Shown here one piece after another: positions 26,269-35,537 of a DNA stretch of 64,000 bases. Both the position numbers and the translations under genes were made by a program. Source of the DNA: DASTFY01 sp963769115 (GTDB lineage Bacteria > Actinomycetota > Acidimicrobiia > Acidimicrobiales > Ilumatobacteraceae); contig CAVYKN010000006.1 of the NCBI GenBank assembly GCA_963769115.1, forward strand, positions 185,328-249,327, written 5' to 3'. Below the pieces are notes generated by a model that was given only the letters and a program-made list of their open reading frames with translations, was not told where the DNA came from and searched no databases. Each line of letters opens with the position of its first letter. Position 1 is the stretch's first letter.

Positions 26269-26874
26269 ATGGCCCTCACCCGCGTGCTCGTCGTCCGCCA
26301 CGGACAGTCGACGTGGAACGCGTTGGGCCGCTGGCAGGGGCACGCCGACGCCCCGCTCAGCGACCTCGGGCGGTCGCAGGCCGCGTCCGCAGTGGCCGCG
26401 TTGCCGGTCGTGGAGGCCATCTGGGCCAGCGACCTGGCCCGAGCGCACGGCACGGCCGAGATCATCGGCGCCGCCATCGGGCTGCCGATCCGCCCCGACA
26501 CCCGCTTCCGCGAGCGCGACGCCGGGGACTGGACGGGCCTGACCAGGGACGAGATCGAGGCCGGATGGCCCCGCTACCTGGCCGACCATCGCCGCCCGAA
26601 CGGCTTCGAGCTGGACAGTGGGGTGCTGACCCGCGTCCTCGACGGTCTCGCCGACGTGCACCGGGAGCACCCGGGCGAGATGGTGCTCATCGTCAGCCAC
26701 GGCGGTGTGCTGCGGGCCATGGAGCGCTACTGCAACGACGTCGACCGCGCCTTCCCCAACCTGGGCGGGCGGGTGTTCGACCTGGACGGCCCGCCCGACG
26801 AGCTCGCCATCACCGCCCGCCACCGCCTCTTCCTCCTGCCCGAGGACGAGGCGACGTACACCACGGCCCCCTGA
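26269..26874 (+). CDS. Histidine phosphatase family protein
   Basis: 201 residues. VVRHGQSTWN contains the phospho-histidine RHG motif, ERDAGDWTGL holds the conserved Glu/Asp region, and IVSHGGVLRAME supplies the second catalytic His. It is like cofactor-dependent phosphoglycerate mutase homologues that act as phosphatases. The longer open frame is discarded: the ATG at 26269 is directly before the first beta strand. Confidence 0.88.
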   Translation: MALTRVLVVRHGQSTWNALGRWQGHADAPLSDLGRSQAASAVAALPVVEAIWASDLARAHGTAEIIGAAIGLPIRPDTRFRERDAGDWTGLTRDEIEAGWPRYLADHRRPNGFELDSGVLTRVLDGLADVHREHPGEMVLIVSHGGVLRAMERYCNDVDRAFPNLGGRVFDLDGPPDELAITARHRLFLLPEDEATYTTAP

Positions 26875-26879
26875 CGAGC

Positions 26880-27488
26880 ATGACCGGCCTGCGACGACGC
26901 CCACCGCCCGGTGCCATCCCGCTCCCCCTGCCCGGGCTGATCGACAGCGCGCCCCCGGTGGACGAAGCACCGCCGCCGGCCGCGCCACCTGCTCCACCGC
27001 CTTTCGCCGTCCACGTCATCCGCAGCGCGAAGCGCAAGCGGACGTCGTCGGCCCGCCTCGTCGGCTCGACCCTGGAGATCCGGCTCCCGTCCTGGATGTC
27101 GAAGGCCGAGGAAGCCCGGTGGGTCGCCGAGTGGACGCGCCGCTTCGAGCGCAAGCTGTCGACCGATCGCATCGACCTGGCCGAGCGGGCCGCGATGCTG
27201 GCCCGCCGCCACGACCTGCCGGCGCCGACGTCGATCCGGTGGGTCGACGGCATGCGCACCCGCTGGGGCAGTTGCACCCCGGAGGCCGGGACCGTCCGCC
27301 TCTCGTCGGCACTCGCCCGCTACCCGGACTGGGTGATCGACTACGTGATCGTCCACGAGCTCGCCCACCTGCGCCAGCCCGACCACACCCCCTCCTTCTG
27401 GGCGCTGGTGGACCGGTACCAGAAGTCCGAGCGCGCCCGGGGCTACCTCATGGCCAAGAGCGGCGACGACGAGGCCGACAACTGGTGA
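26880..27488 (+). CDS. YgjP-like zinc metallopeptidase domain protein
   Basis: 202 residues. Pro/Ala-rich N-terminus (to about 40) followed by a SprT/YgjP domain: RWGSCTPEAGTVRLSS and the zinc site VHELAHLRQPDH (H-E-x-x-H), with SFWALVDRY after it. YgjP homologues are annotated as M48-like metal-dependent hydrolases. ATG start at 26880, 5 bp after the phosphatase gene, so likely co-transcribed with it. Confidence 0.85.
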   Translation: MTGLRRRPPPGAIPLPLPGLIDSAPPVDEAPPPAAPPAPPPFAVHVIRSAKRKRTSSARLVGSTLEIRLPSWMSKAEEARWVAEWTRRFERKLSTDRIDLAERAAMLARRHDLPAPTSIRWVDGMRTRWGSCTPEAGTVRLSSALARYPDWVIDYVIVHELAHLRQPDHTPSFWALVDRYQKSERARGYLMAKSGDDEADNW

Positions 27489-27532
27489 GCGCCCTGGTGA
27501 CGCGCCTCGTCTATACGTTCTGAGCAGAGATA

Positions 27533-27545
27533 TATACTCGCCCAT
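27533..27545 (+). promoter_or_regulatory. Candidate -10 element for a leaderless vapBC transcript
   Basis: An AT-rich island GATATATACT stands out in GC-rich sequence. TATACT at 27533-27538 fits a -10 hexamer, and transcription about 7 nt downstream would begin at or next to the vapB GTG (27546), giving a leaderless mRNA. No clear -35 is seen. Confidence 0.5.
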
Positions 27546-27761
27546 GTGACCAAGCGGCTGGTGGACATCGACGACGGCGTGCTGGAGCGGGCGCGGGCGG
27601 CCTCAGGGGCCCACACCATCAAGGAAACGGTCGACCTCGCACTCCGCAGCATCGTCGACGATGCTCTGATCCGGGTCCACGTCGACCGCTTGCGCGGCGA
27701 GCCGCTCGATCCTGACGCGACGGACGAGGCCCGGCGCCCGCGCTGGCCGAACCACCGTTGA
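27546..27761 (+). CDS. vapB: VapB-type antitoxin
   Basis: 71 residues. The N-terminal TKRLVDIDDGVLERARAA is the short ribbon-helix-helix-like DNA-binding segment of type II VapB antitoxins (compare actinobacterial VapB that begin T-x-x-x-x-D-I-D). The C-terminal part (about 45-71) would wrap the toxin. GTG start. TGA overlaps the toxin ATG (TGATG at 27759-27763). Confidence 0.85.
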   Translation: MTKRLVDIDDGVLERARAASGAHTIKETVDLALRSIVDDALIRVHVDRLRGEPLDPDATDEARRPRWPNHR

Positions 27762-28180
27762 TGTCAGACCCCCGCTACCTGGTCGACACGTCGGTCTTGG
27801 CGAGGGCACACCAGGAGCCGGTCGCGGCGCGGCTCGAGGAGCTCCTCGTGCACGGAAGGTTCTGGACGTGCCGCCTGGTCGACCTGGAGGTGGCGTTCGC
27901 CAGCAGAGCATCCTCCGTCGCCGAGGTCGTCGAGGAACGGCAGGCGTTCCCCGAAGCCCCGATCACGCCGGCCGTGATGGACCGGGCGCTTCGCACGCTG
28001 GCCGTGCTGGCCGCTCGGAACCTCCACCGGGGGGCGAAGCCGGTCGACCTGGTGATCGCGGCCGCCGCGGAAGCGGCGGGACTGGCCGTGCTCCACTACG
28101 ACGCCGACTTCGACCGCATCTCGTCCGTCACCGGTCAGCTCACGCAGTGGGTCAGCGAACCCGGCACGCTCGACACCTGA
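27761..28180 (+). CDS. vapC: VapC-type PIN-domain toxin
   Basis: 139-residue PIN-domain ribonuclease. Acidic active-site residues are visible in YLVDTSVLAR (first Asp), LVDLEVAFA (Glu), KPVDLVIAAAA (Asp) and YDADFDRIS (last Asp). Such toxins cut tRNA or rRNA. Start ATG at 27761. It converges on nadE with a gap of 17 bp. Confidence 0.88.
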   Translation: MSDPRYLVDTSVLARAHQEPVAARLEELLVHGRFWTCRLVDLEVAFASRASSVAEVVEERQAFPEAPITPAVMDRALRTLAVLAARNLHRGAKPVDLVIAAAAEAAGLAVLHYDADFDRISSVTGQLTQWVSEPGTLDT

Positions 28181-28197
28181 ACGCGACTCGGAGGTGG

Positions 28198-29916
28198 TCA
28201 GCCGCGGTAGCCGTTGGTGATGGGGAGGCGGCGATCCCGGCCGAAGGCCTTGGGCGTCACCCTCACCCCGGGCGGGGTCTGGCGGCGCTTGTACTCGGCC
28301 ACGTCGACAAGGCGGGTGATGCGCCGCACGACGGCCTCGTCCCAGCCCGCGCCGGCGATCTCGGCCGCCGTCCTGTCGTCCTCCACGTAGGCCTTCAGGA
28401 TCGCGTCGAGCATGTCGTAGGGCGGCAGGCTCTGGTCGTCGCGCTGGTCCGGGCGCAGCTCCGCTGAAGGTGCCTTGGTGAACACCGCCTCGGGGATGAC
28501 CTCGCGTCCGGCGCGGTCGTTGACCAGCCGGCACAGCCGGTAGACGGTCGTCTTGTAGACGTCCTTGATGACGGCGAAGCCCCCGGCCGAGTCGCCGTAG
28601 AGGGTGGAGTAGCCCACGGCCATCTCGCTCTTGTTGCCGGTGGTCAGCACCAGCCAGCCGAACTTGTTGGACAGCGCCATCAGCAGCATCCCCCGGATGC
28701 GGCTCTGCAGGTTCTCCTCGGTCAGATCGGCTTCCAGACCGGCGAAGGACGGATCCAGCAGCTCCAGGAACGCGGCGAAGGCGGGCTCGATGGCGATCGT
28801 CCGGTAGTCGCACCCGATGGCCGCGGCCAGCGCTTCCGCGTCCGATCGGGAGCCGTCGCTCGAGTAGCGCGACGGCATCGACACCCCGTGCACGTGGTCC
28901 GGGCCGAGGGCATCAGCGGCGATGGCGGCGACCAGGGACGAGTCGATGCCCCCGGACAGGCCGAGCACCACGTCCTGGAACCCGTTCTTGAGCGCGTAGT
29001 CGCGTAGGCCGAGGACGATGGCGTCGTACACCTCGTCGATGTGGTCCCGCAGCGGGGCGCACCCGCCGAGCGGCTGAGCATCGCGGCGCGGCGACGCCTC
29101 GCTGACCGCGATCTCCGGCAGCGCCTCGCGGGTCTCCCTGCCCCGCGGATCGAGCAGGCGCTTGCGGTAGATGGCGTCGACCTCGAGGTCCACCACCAGC
29201 AGGTCCTCGACGAACTGGGGCGCCCGCGCCACCAGGTCGCCCTCGGCGTCGAACACCATCGAGGCGCCGTCGAAGACCAGCTCGTCCTGCCCACCGACCT
29301 GGTTGACGTAGACAAGGGCGCACGAGGCGTCCGCGGCCCGGGTGGCCAGCATCTTCTCCCGCAGACGGACCTTGTCCATGGCGTAGGGCGATGCGTTGAT
29401 GTTGACCACCAGCTCGGCGCCGCCGGCCGCCTGCACGGCGATGGGTCCGTTGGGGCTCCAGGCGTCCTCGCAGATGGTCACGCCCACCCGCACCCCGCCG
29501 ATGACGTACAGCTCCAGCGGGTCGGTCAGGTCGCCCGGGGTGAAGTACCGCGCCTCGTCGAACACGGCGTAGTTGGGCAGGATCCGCTTGCGGTACGTCC
29601 CGAGCACCGTGCCCTGCGCGCACACCGCGGCCGCGTTGTGAAGGTCCCGGCCCGAGTCGACGAAGCCGACGATCGCCGCGCACCGGCCGGTGCGGGCGGC
29701 CAGCTTGGCCAGCGCAGCCTTCGTGTCGGCGACGAACCCGGGCTTGAGCACCAGGTCCTCGGGCGGGTACCCGGTGAGCGCGAGCTCAGGAAAGGCGACC
29801 AGGTCGCACTCCGCAGCCTCGGCCCGGCCGTAGGCCTCGACGACCCGCTCCAGGTTCCCCTCGAGATCACCGACAGTCGTGTTGAGCTGGGCCAGCCCGA
29901 CGCGCACGTGCAGCAC
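28198..29916 (-). CDS. nadE: Glutamine-dependent NAD+ synthetase
   Basis: 572 residues with two domains: an N-terminal nitrilase-fold glutaminase (about 1-275) and a C-terminal ATP-dependent synthetase (about 290-572). The glutaminase Glu, Lys and Cys are in FPELALTGYPPEDL, YRKRILPNYAVFDE and TICEDAWSPNG. The synthetase P-loop is GLSGGIDSSL. It amidates deamido-NAD to NAD, the last step of NAD synthesis. Intact and of normal length. Confidence 0.96.
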   Translation of the reverse strand: MLHVRVGLAQLNTTVGDLEGNLERVVEAYGRAEAAECDLVAFPELALTGYPPEDLVLKPGFVADTKAALAKLAARTGRCAAIVGFVDSGRDLHNAAAVCAQGTVLGTYRKRILPNYAVFDEARYFTPGDLTDPLELYVIGGVRVGVTICEDAWSPNGPIAVQAAGGAELVVNINASPYAMDKVRLREKMLATRAADASCALVYVNQVGGQDELVFDGASMVFDAEGDLVARAPQFVEDLLVVDLEVDAIYRKRLLDPRGRETREALPEIAVSEASPRRDAQPLGGCAPLRDHIDEVYDAIVLGLRDYALKNGFQDVVLGLSGGIDSSLVAAIAADALGPDHVHGVSMPSRYSSDGSRSDAEALAAAIGCDYRTIAIEPAFAAFLELLDPSFAGLEADLTEENLQSRIRGMLLMALSNKFGWLVLTTGNKSEMAVGYSTLYGDSAGGFAVIKDVYKTTVYRLCRLVNDRAGREVIPEAVFTKAPSAELRPDQRDDQSLPPYDMLDAILKAYVEDDRTAAEIAGAGWDEAVVRRITRLVDVAEYKRRQTPPGVRVTPKAFGRDRRLPITNGYRG

Positions 29917-29985
29917 GAGGTCAGGCTAGGCCGGGTCCGTGACGGACCGGACCGGCCGAGTCCGACCAAGTCCGACCACGGGGGA

Positions 29986-30858
29986 TCAGAGCGCGGCGCA
30001 GCTCTCGTCCGGCGTGAGCACCCGGAGGAACACCGTGTACGTGGAGCCGTCCTGGGAGAAGCGGGTCAGCTGGTTGGCCTCGGCGAACGTGGTGCCCACG
30101 TCCGCGGCCGGCACCTCGGTGCAGGCGCTCATGGACGCCAGCGGCGGGGCGCCGGCGGGCCAGGCCACGACGGTCGGGGCGATCTGGTCCTCGGTCGGCG
30201 CCAGCTCCTCGGGCGTGGCCGGACGGGCGATCACGCCGAAGCGCTCCGGCTCGTACACCTCGTCGGGCCCGAGGTGATCCCCCACCATGGTCGGCAGGTC
30301 ACGCAACTGGTTGACGAAGTCGTTGAGGTTGGAACGAGCCTCCGTCGCCGACGACTGCTGACCGGTGTCGGCCTCGAAGCCGAGCGCGTACGCCTCGTGG
30401 CGGAAGGTCTCACCGTCGGCCTGGATCTCGAGGATGGTGGTCGGCGCGTCGGCCACGAGCGCGGTGGCGCCGCCGTCGTAGTCCGGGGCCGGCGCCAGGA
30501 GTCCCGCCTCCTGGGCGGCCTGCAGCACGATCTCGATCCCCTCCTGGTCGAGGGTGGCCACGGTCACGGCCGGCACCAGCGGGGCCGGGAAGATCTCGAT
30601 CTGTGCTCCGGGGCGGTACACGCTCCCGTCGCCCTCGATCACCAGCTCGGCGGGGGTGCGGAAGTCCGCTCCTTCGGGGACGAAGCCGCCGCCCTGCGAG
30701 AGACGGACGACGGCCTGGTTGCCCGCCGGGGGATACGTGATGCCTCCGCCCGCCGCGGTGGTGTCGGTGGCGTCGACGGTCTCCGAGCCGCAGGCGGCCA
30801 GGCCGACGAGGGCGGGGAGCAGCAGGACCAGGGGCAGACGGGTGCGGCGAGCTGTCAT
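29986..30858 (-). CDS. Putative lipoprotein, function unknown
   Basis: 290 residues. Signal peptide with lipobox LAAC (VGLAACGS). The mature part has no recognised domain; it shows repeated short beta-like stretches and two Cys (CTEVPAAD and the final DESCAAL) that may form a disulfide. Similar small lipoproteins are common in actinobacteria. Cell-surface location is an inference. Confidence 0.7.
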   Translation of the reverse strand: MTARRTRLPLVLLLPALVGLAACGSETVDATDTTAAGGGITYPPAGNQAVVRLSQGGGFVPEGADFRTPAELVIEGDGSVYRPGAQIEIFPAPLVPAVTVATLDQEGIEIVLQAAQEAGLLAPAPDYDGGATALVADAPTTILEIQADGETFRHEAYALGFEADTGQQSSATEARSNLNDFVNQLRDLPTMVGDHLGPDEVYEPERFGVIARPATPEELAPTEDQIAPTVVAWPAGAPPLASMSACTEVPAADVGTTFAEANQLTRFSQDGSTYTVFLRVLTPDESCAAL

Positions 30859-30901
30859 CACGCCAGTTTGGACGTCGGCCGGCGCTCCCCGGTTCCTGGT
30901 G

Positions 30902-30917
30902 TTCACAAAGCATTCAC
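30902..30917 (+). promoter_or_regulatory. Direct repeat TTCAC, 11-bp period, upstream of glnII
   Basis: TTCACAAAG at 30902 and TTCACAAGC at 30913 repeat at an 11-bp step, one helical turn, in the region before the glnII start at 31018. OmpR-type regulators such as GlnR bind direct repeats with this spacing, and glnR is encoded two genes downstream. The fit to the known GlnR consensus is only partial. Confidence 0.35.
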
Positions 30918-31017
30918 AAGCAGGTGATCGATGGGAAACGGCTCCCTGACAACCTCGCGAGCGTCCCCTGGACCGGCGAGCGCCGTCCGCACCCACCCGA
31001 GAGGAAGAACGCAACCC

Positions 31018-32020
31018 GTGGCCTACCAAGCTGAGTACATCTGGATCGACGGGGTGGAGCCCACGCCGTTGCTCCGGAGCAAGACCAAGATCATCGCCGA
31101 CGACGCCGAACCCGGCATCTGGGGCTTCGACGGGTCGAGCACCGAGCAGGCGCCGGGCGACAAGAGCGACTGCGTGCTCAAGCCGGTGTACATCTGCGCC
31201 GACCCGCTGCGGGGCAGGGACAACGTGCTCGTCATGGCCGAGGTCCTCCTCGTCGACGGCAAGCCGCACCCCACCAACACCCGCGCCGCCTGCGCGAAGG
31301 TGGCCAAGAAGTACGCCAGCCAGGAGCCGCTTGTTCGGGATCGAGCAGGAGTACACGATGCTCAAGCCCAGCGGCCGTCCGCTCGGCTTCCCCGAAGAGG
31401 GCTACCCGGGTGCGCAGGGTCCGTACTACTGCGGTGTCGGCACCGGCCGCATCATGGGTCGGGACATCGTCGAGGTCCACACGCAGGCCTGCATCGACGC
31501 CGGGATCAGCATCAGCGGCACCAACCCGGAGGTCATGCCCGGGCAGTGGGAGTTCCAGATCGGCCCGGTCGGTCCGCCGGCCATCGGCGACCAGATGTAC
31601 GTCGCCCGCTGGCTGCTGCACCGCATCGCCGAGGACTTCGACGTCGTCATCTCCTTCGACGCCAAGCCGGAGAAGGGCGACTGGAACGGCGCCGGCGCCC
31701 ACACGAACTTCTCCACCAACGGCATGCGTGAGGACTACACGGCCATCGAGAAGGCCGTGAAGGCGCTCGAGTCCAAGTGGGAGGTCCACGTCAAGAACTA
31801 CGGAGCCGGCATCGAGGAGCGCCTCACCGGCAAGCACGAGACGGCGCCGTGGAACAAGTTCAGCTCCGGGGTGTCGGACCGGGGCGCGTCCGTGCGCATC
31901 CCGTGGCAGGTGGCCCAGGACGGCAAGGGCTACATCGAGGACCGTCGGCCCAACGCCAACGTCGATCCCTACACGGTGGCCCGCCTGATGACGGACACCA
32001 TCTGCTCGGCGCTCGCTTGA
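31018..32020 (+). CDS. glnII: Glutamine synthetase type II, one frameshift
   Basis: Eukaryote-like GSII that joins ammonia to glutamate. GTG at 31018 behind GAGAGGAAG. The first frame gives AEYIWIDG, WGFDGSSTEQA and then fails near 31330, where a T run (CTTGTTC) adds one base. The other frame resumes at FGIEQEYTML. Without that base the protein is about 333 residues, normal for GSII. SGTNPEVMPGQWEFQIGP and NGAGAHTNFST (glutamate/ATP binding) are intact. It is followed by a type I enzyme and glnR. Confidence 0.92.
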
Positions 32021-32099
32021 CGGTGGCGCCGGCGGGTCCGCCGAGGGGCGGGCGCACGTGTCGTCCGCCGCTCGGCGCGCCAGACTGGAGGTGGTGAGC

Positions 32100-33434
32100 A
32101 TGGAGCGCCACCAGGACTACGTCTTGCGGACCGTGGAAGAGCGCGGCGTCCGCTTCGTCCGGCTGTGGTTCACGGACGTCCTCGGGCAGCTCAAGAGCTT
32201 CGCCATCAGCCCGGCGGAGCTCGAGAACGCGCTCGAGGAGGGCATGTCGTTCGACGGCTCCTCGATCGACGGGTTCAGCCGGGTGCAGGAGAGCGACGTG
32301 CTCGCCGTGCCCGACCCCAACACCTTCGAGCTGCTGCCCTGGGCCGATCCCAAGGCGCCGGAGGCCCGGGTCTTCTGCGACATCGCCAACCTGGACGGCT
32401 CGCCCTTCGACGGTGATCCCCGCTACGTCCTGCGCCGCAACCTGGACCAGGCCCGGGAGCGCCAGTTCAGCTTCTACGTCGCGCCGGATCTGGAGTTCTT
32501 CTACTTCGCTCCCGGCGCGAAGGGGCAGGCGCCGATCCCGCTCGACGAGGGCTCGTTCTTCGACCTGACCACCAACGACGTGTCCGGTTCCCTCCGCAAG
32601 CAGACCATCCGGGCCCTCGAGACGCTGGGCATCCCGGTCGAGTACTCGTTCCACGAGGACTCGCCCAGCCAGCACGAGATCGACCTGACCCACACCGACG
32701 CGCTCACCATGGCCGACAGCGTCATGACGTTCCGGCTGGTGGTGAAGGAGGTGGCAGCGTCCGAAGGCGTCCACGCCACGTTCATGCCCAAGCCGTTGGA
32801 GGGCGTGCAGGGCTCGGGCATGCACACCCACGTCTCGCTCTTCCGGGGCGAGGAGAACGCCTTCTTCGATCCCGACGATCCGTACAACCTGTCGATCATC
32901 GCCAAGCGGTTCATGGCCGGTCTGCTGCACCACGCGGCGGAGATCACCGCCATCACCAACCAGACGGTCAACTCCTACAAGCGGCTGGTCCCCGGGTTCG
33001 AGGCGCCGATCCACATCTCCTGGGCCCGCAACAACCGGTCCGGGCTCATCCGGGTGCCCATCGCCAAGCGGGGCCACGCCAACGCCACCCGCCTCGAGTA
33101 CCGCTCGCCCGATCCCGCCTGCAACCCCTACCTGGCGTTCGCGCTGATGCTGGCCGCCGGCCTGAAGGGGATCGAGGAGGGGTACGACCTGCCGCCCGAG
33201 GCGGAGGCCAACCTGTTCGAGCTGACCGACGAGGAGCTGGCCAAGCTCGGCATCGATCAGCTCCCGCAGTCGCTGTCCGACGCGCTGCGGGTGATGGAGC
33301 GGTCCGAGCTGGTGGTCGACACGCTCGGTGAGCACATCTTCGAATGGTTCCTCCGCAACAAGCGGTCGGAGTGGCGTTCGTACAAGACGCAGGTCACGCC
33401 CTTCGAGTACGACCGTTACCTGAGGTCGCTCTGA
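32100..33434 (+). CDS. glnA: Glutamine synthetase type I (alpha-like)
   Basis: 444 residues. FDGSSIDGF, APDLEFF, GSGMHTHVS and NSYKRLVPGFEAP are the GSI ATP and glutamate signatures. It lacks the GS-beta insertion, and the usual adenylylated tyrosine position (NLYxLP) reads NLFELT, so adenylyl control is unlikely. The ATG at 32100 follows a good GGAGG. Other roles (gamma-glutamyl ligation of polyamines) exist in this family, but the neighbouring glnII and glnR favour ammonium assimilation. Confidence 0.88.
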   Translation: MERHQDYVLRTVEERGVRFVRLWFTDVLGQLKSFAISPAELENALEEGMSFDGSSIDGFSRVQESDVLAVPDPNTFELLPWADPKAPEARVFCDIANLDGSPFDGDPRYVLRRNLDQARERQFSFYVAPDLEFFYFAPGAKGQAPIPLDEGSFFDLTTNDVSGSLRKQTIRALETLGIPVEYSFHEDSPSQHEIDLTHTDALTMADSVMTFRLVVKEVAASEGVHATFMPKPLEGVQGSGMHTHVSLFRGEENAFFDPDDPYNLSIIAKRFMAGLLHHAAEITAITNQTVNSYKRLVPGFEAPIHISWARNNRSGLIRVPIAKRGHANATRLEYRSPDPACNPYLAFALMLAAGLKGIEEGYDLPPEAEANLFELTDEELAKLGIDQLPQSLSDALRVMERSELVVDTLGEHIFEWFLRNKRSEWRSYKTQVTPFEYDRYLRSL

Positions 33435-33447
33435 TGAGGTCGCGCTG

Positions 33448-34131
33448 ATGATGGAGCCGATCGTCGTCTTCCCCGACCCGCCGCTGCCGGAGCTGGCCCG
33501 CACGCTCGACCTCGGCGGGTACGCATGGAAGGCGGCGCCGTCGGCCGACGTGGCCTCCCGGCTGGAGCCGCCGAACGGTTGGGCGGGCGCCATCGTGGTG
33601 GCCGACGGCGACCCGGAGGCGGCGTGGGCGTTCTGCCGGGCCGTGCGCAAGCGCGACATGCCCGTGGCGCCCCTCATGTTGCTGATGTCAGGAGCACAAC
33701 TCGCCGACCTGGAGCTGCGGGACGACCTGTTCGACGACTTCTGCCTCAACCCGTTCCACCCGCGCGAGCTGGAGGCCCGCCTGCGGCACCAGTTCTGGCG
33801 AGTCGGCGGCGGGGCCCGTCCCGACCTCGTCGAGTACGGGCCGCTCAGCCTCAACCTGGAGACCTACCAGGCATCGATCGCCAGCCGTCCGCTCGACCTC
33901 ACGTACATGGAGTACGAGCTGCTGAAGTTCCTCGCGCAACATCCGGGCAAGGTGTTCACACGCGAGATGCTGCTCTCGCGGGTGTGGGGCTACGAGTACT
34001 ACGGCGGGGCGCGCACCGTCGACGTCCACGTGCGCCGCCTGCGGGCCAAGCTGGGCGAGGAGCACGCGGCGCTGATCTCCACCGTCCGCAGCGTCGGTTA
34101 CCGCTTCGGCCAGAGCCGCTGGGGCGGCTGA
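33448..34131 (+). CDS. glnR: GlnR-type OmpR-family nitrogen regulator
   Basis: 227 residues. The N-terminal receiver-like domain (about 1-105) lacks a clear phospho-Asp pocket, as in known GlnR, an atypical orphan response regulator. The C-terminal winged helix (about 125-225) has LDLTYMEYELLKFLAQHPG, SRVWGYEYYGGARTVDVHVR and STVRSVGYRF, strongly GlnR-like. GlnR activates nitrogen assimilation genes in actinobacteria. It lies right after the two glutamine synthetase genes, which are likely targets. Confidence 0.88.
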   Translation: MMEPIVVFPDPPLPELARTLDLGGYAWKAAPSADVASRLEPPNGWAGAIVVADGDPEAAWAFCRAVRKRDMPVAPLMLLMSGAQLADLELRDDLFDDFCLNPFHPRELEARLRHQFWRVGGGARPDLVEYGPLSLNLETYQASIASRPLDLTYMEYELLKFLAQHPGKVFTREMLLSRVWGYEYYGGARTVDVHVRRLRAKLGEEHAALISTVRSVGYRFGQSRWGG

Positions 34132-34145
34132 GGCACCGCGTACGA

Positions 34146-34721
34146 CTAGGCGGCGGCGACGGCCAGGCGCTCCATGGCGGGGTGCTGGCGGAGCTTGATG
34201 AGGATGCGGCGGCGGGTCGGGCCGAGGCTGCCGATCGGCCGGTGCACGGCCTCGCTGATGGCCGCGTAGCACGGCCGGTCCTCGACCGTGAGCATGCCGA
34301 TGAGCTGGCGCTCTTCGGCGGAGATGGAGGCCAGCGCCTCCTCCAGCGCCAGGGAGCCCTGCTCCCGCTCGAGGTCCCTGTCGAAGTCCTCGCTGAGGTC
34401 CACGTCGATGTCGGCGCAGAGCTCGACGTCGTCCACCGGCCGCTGCCGGTCGTTGCGGCGAGCGGTGCGGCGGGCCAGGTTGGTGGCGGTCGTCCAGAGC
34501 CAGGTGCCCAGCCGGTCGGGCTGGCGGATCTTGGAGCTGCTGACGAGGAGGATGACGAAGGTCTCCTGCACGACGTCGTCGACGTCCGCCGGGGAGTAGA
34601 GCACCCGGCGGGCTGCGGCGGCGATCAGACACCGGTAGCGGGTCACGAGCTCCTGGCCGGCGTCGTGGTCGCCGCGACCGATGCGCTCCAGCAGCTTCCG
34701 TTCTGTGCCTGGTGGTTCCAT
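34146..34721 (-). CDS. ECF-type RNA polymerase sigma factor
   Basis: 191 residues with the two ECF regions. Region 2 is GQELVTRYRCLIAAAARR then DVDDVVQETFVILL (core binding and -10 contact). Region 4 is AISEAVHRPIGSLGPTRRR (HTH, -35 contact). ATG at 34721 with GAGGGG 9 nt upstream. It is divergent from the Crp-type gene. No anti-sigma gene lies next to it. Confidence 0.88.
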   Translation of the reverse strand: MEPPGTERKLLERIGRGDHDAGQELVTRYRCLIAAAARRVLYSPADVDDVVQETFVILLVSSSKIRQPDRLGTWLWTTATNLARRTARRNDRQRPVDDVELCADIDVDLSEDFDRDLEREQGSLALEEALASISAEERQLIGMLTVEDRPCYAAISEAVHRPIGSLGPTRRRILIKLRQHPAMERLAVAAA

Positions 34722-34833
34722 GATCAACGACCCCTCGTTCGTGCCCCATGGGACCATCTCGTCCGGACGAGCGGTACGCCGCCGTGCACGGACCGGATGC
34801 GCACTTTTGCGTGATCACTAGGGTGTCGCGACG

Positions 34834-35520
34834 GTGAGCATCGAGACGCCACAGCTGCTGAGCGCGCTGCCGGCGGAGGCCAGGGAGTCGCTCTTGGACC
34901 GGTGCCGCCGGCGCCAGTTCGTGCGGGGTGCTTACCTCGTCTACGAGGGTGATCCGGGCGACTCGCTCCACCTCATCACCAAGGGCCGCGTCGCCGTCCT
35001 CGTCGGCGGGGCCGAAGGCAACCCGTTCGCGGTCGCCCTGATGGGCCCGGGCGACTTCTTCGGGGAGCAGGCGCTACTCAATGCGCGGGCCGTTCGCAGT
35101 GCAACGATCCAGGCGCTGGAGCCGACCGAGACGTTGGTGGTGAACCGGAGCGACTTCGAGGACCTCCGCCGCCAGCACCCTGAGGTCGATCGCCTCCTGA
35201 TCGGCGTGCTGGCCAAGATGGTCGACCGGCTGACCCGCCAGGTGGCCGAGCTCACCGAGATCCCGGGCACCGTGCGCATCTACCGCCGCATCGTCGCCCT
35301 GGCCGAGCTGTACGGCGGCGACGGAGAAGTTGCGACCTCGGACCCCGTGGAGATCCCGCTGACCCAGGACCAGCTGGCCAGCCTGGCCGGGGTCCACCTC
35401 CGGCTGACCAGCCGGGTGCTGGGCGAGGCCCGCGCCGCCGGGCTCCTCGACACCAACAAGGGCCGCCTCGTCATCAAGGATCTGCCCGCCCTGCGCAACC
35501 GGGCCCGGCTCCAGGGCTGA
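34834..35520 (+). CDS. Crp/Fnr-family transcription regulator
   Basis: 228 residues. N-terminal cyclic-nucleotide-binding domain (about 10-125) with GDFFGEQALLNARAVRSAT, in which the Glu and Arg-Ser of the phosphate-binding cassette are kept. A dimer helix follows, then a C-terminal winged HTH (about 150-225) with LTQDQLASLAGVHLRLTSR. cAMP is a possible ligand; an adenylate cyclase gene is present at 62.2 kb but not linked. GTG start. Confidence 0.9.
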   Translation: MSIETPQLLSALPAEARESLLDRCRRRQFVRGAYLVYEGDPGDSLHLITKGRVAVLVGGAEGNPFAVALMGPGDFFGEQALLNARAVRSATIQALEPTETLVVNRSDFEDLRRQHPEVDRLLIGVLAKMVDRLTRQVAELTEIPGTVRIYRRIVALAELYGGDGEVATSDPVEIPLTQDQLASLAGVHLRLTSRVLGEARAAGLLDTNKGRLVIKDLPALRNRARLQG

Positions 35521-35537
35521 CGGCTTCTGCGCCTCGC

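Noticed and set aside
29041..30927. 628-residue plus-strand frame
   Set aside because: Antisense of nadE and the lipoprotein gene; no recognisable domain.
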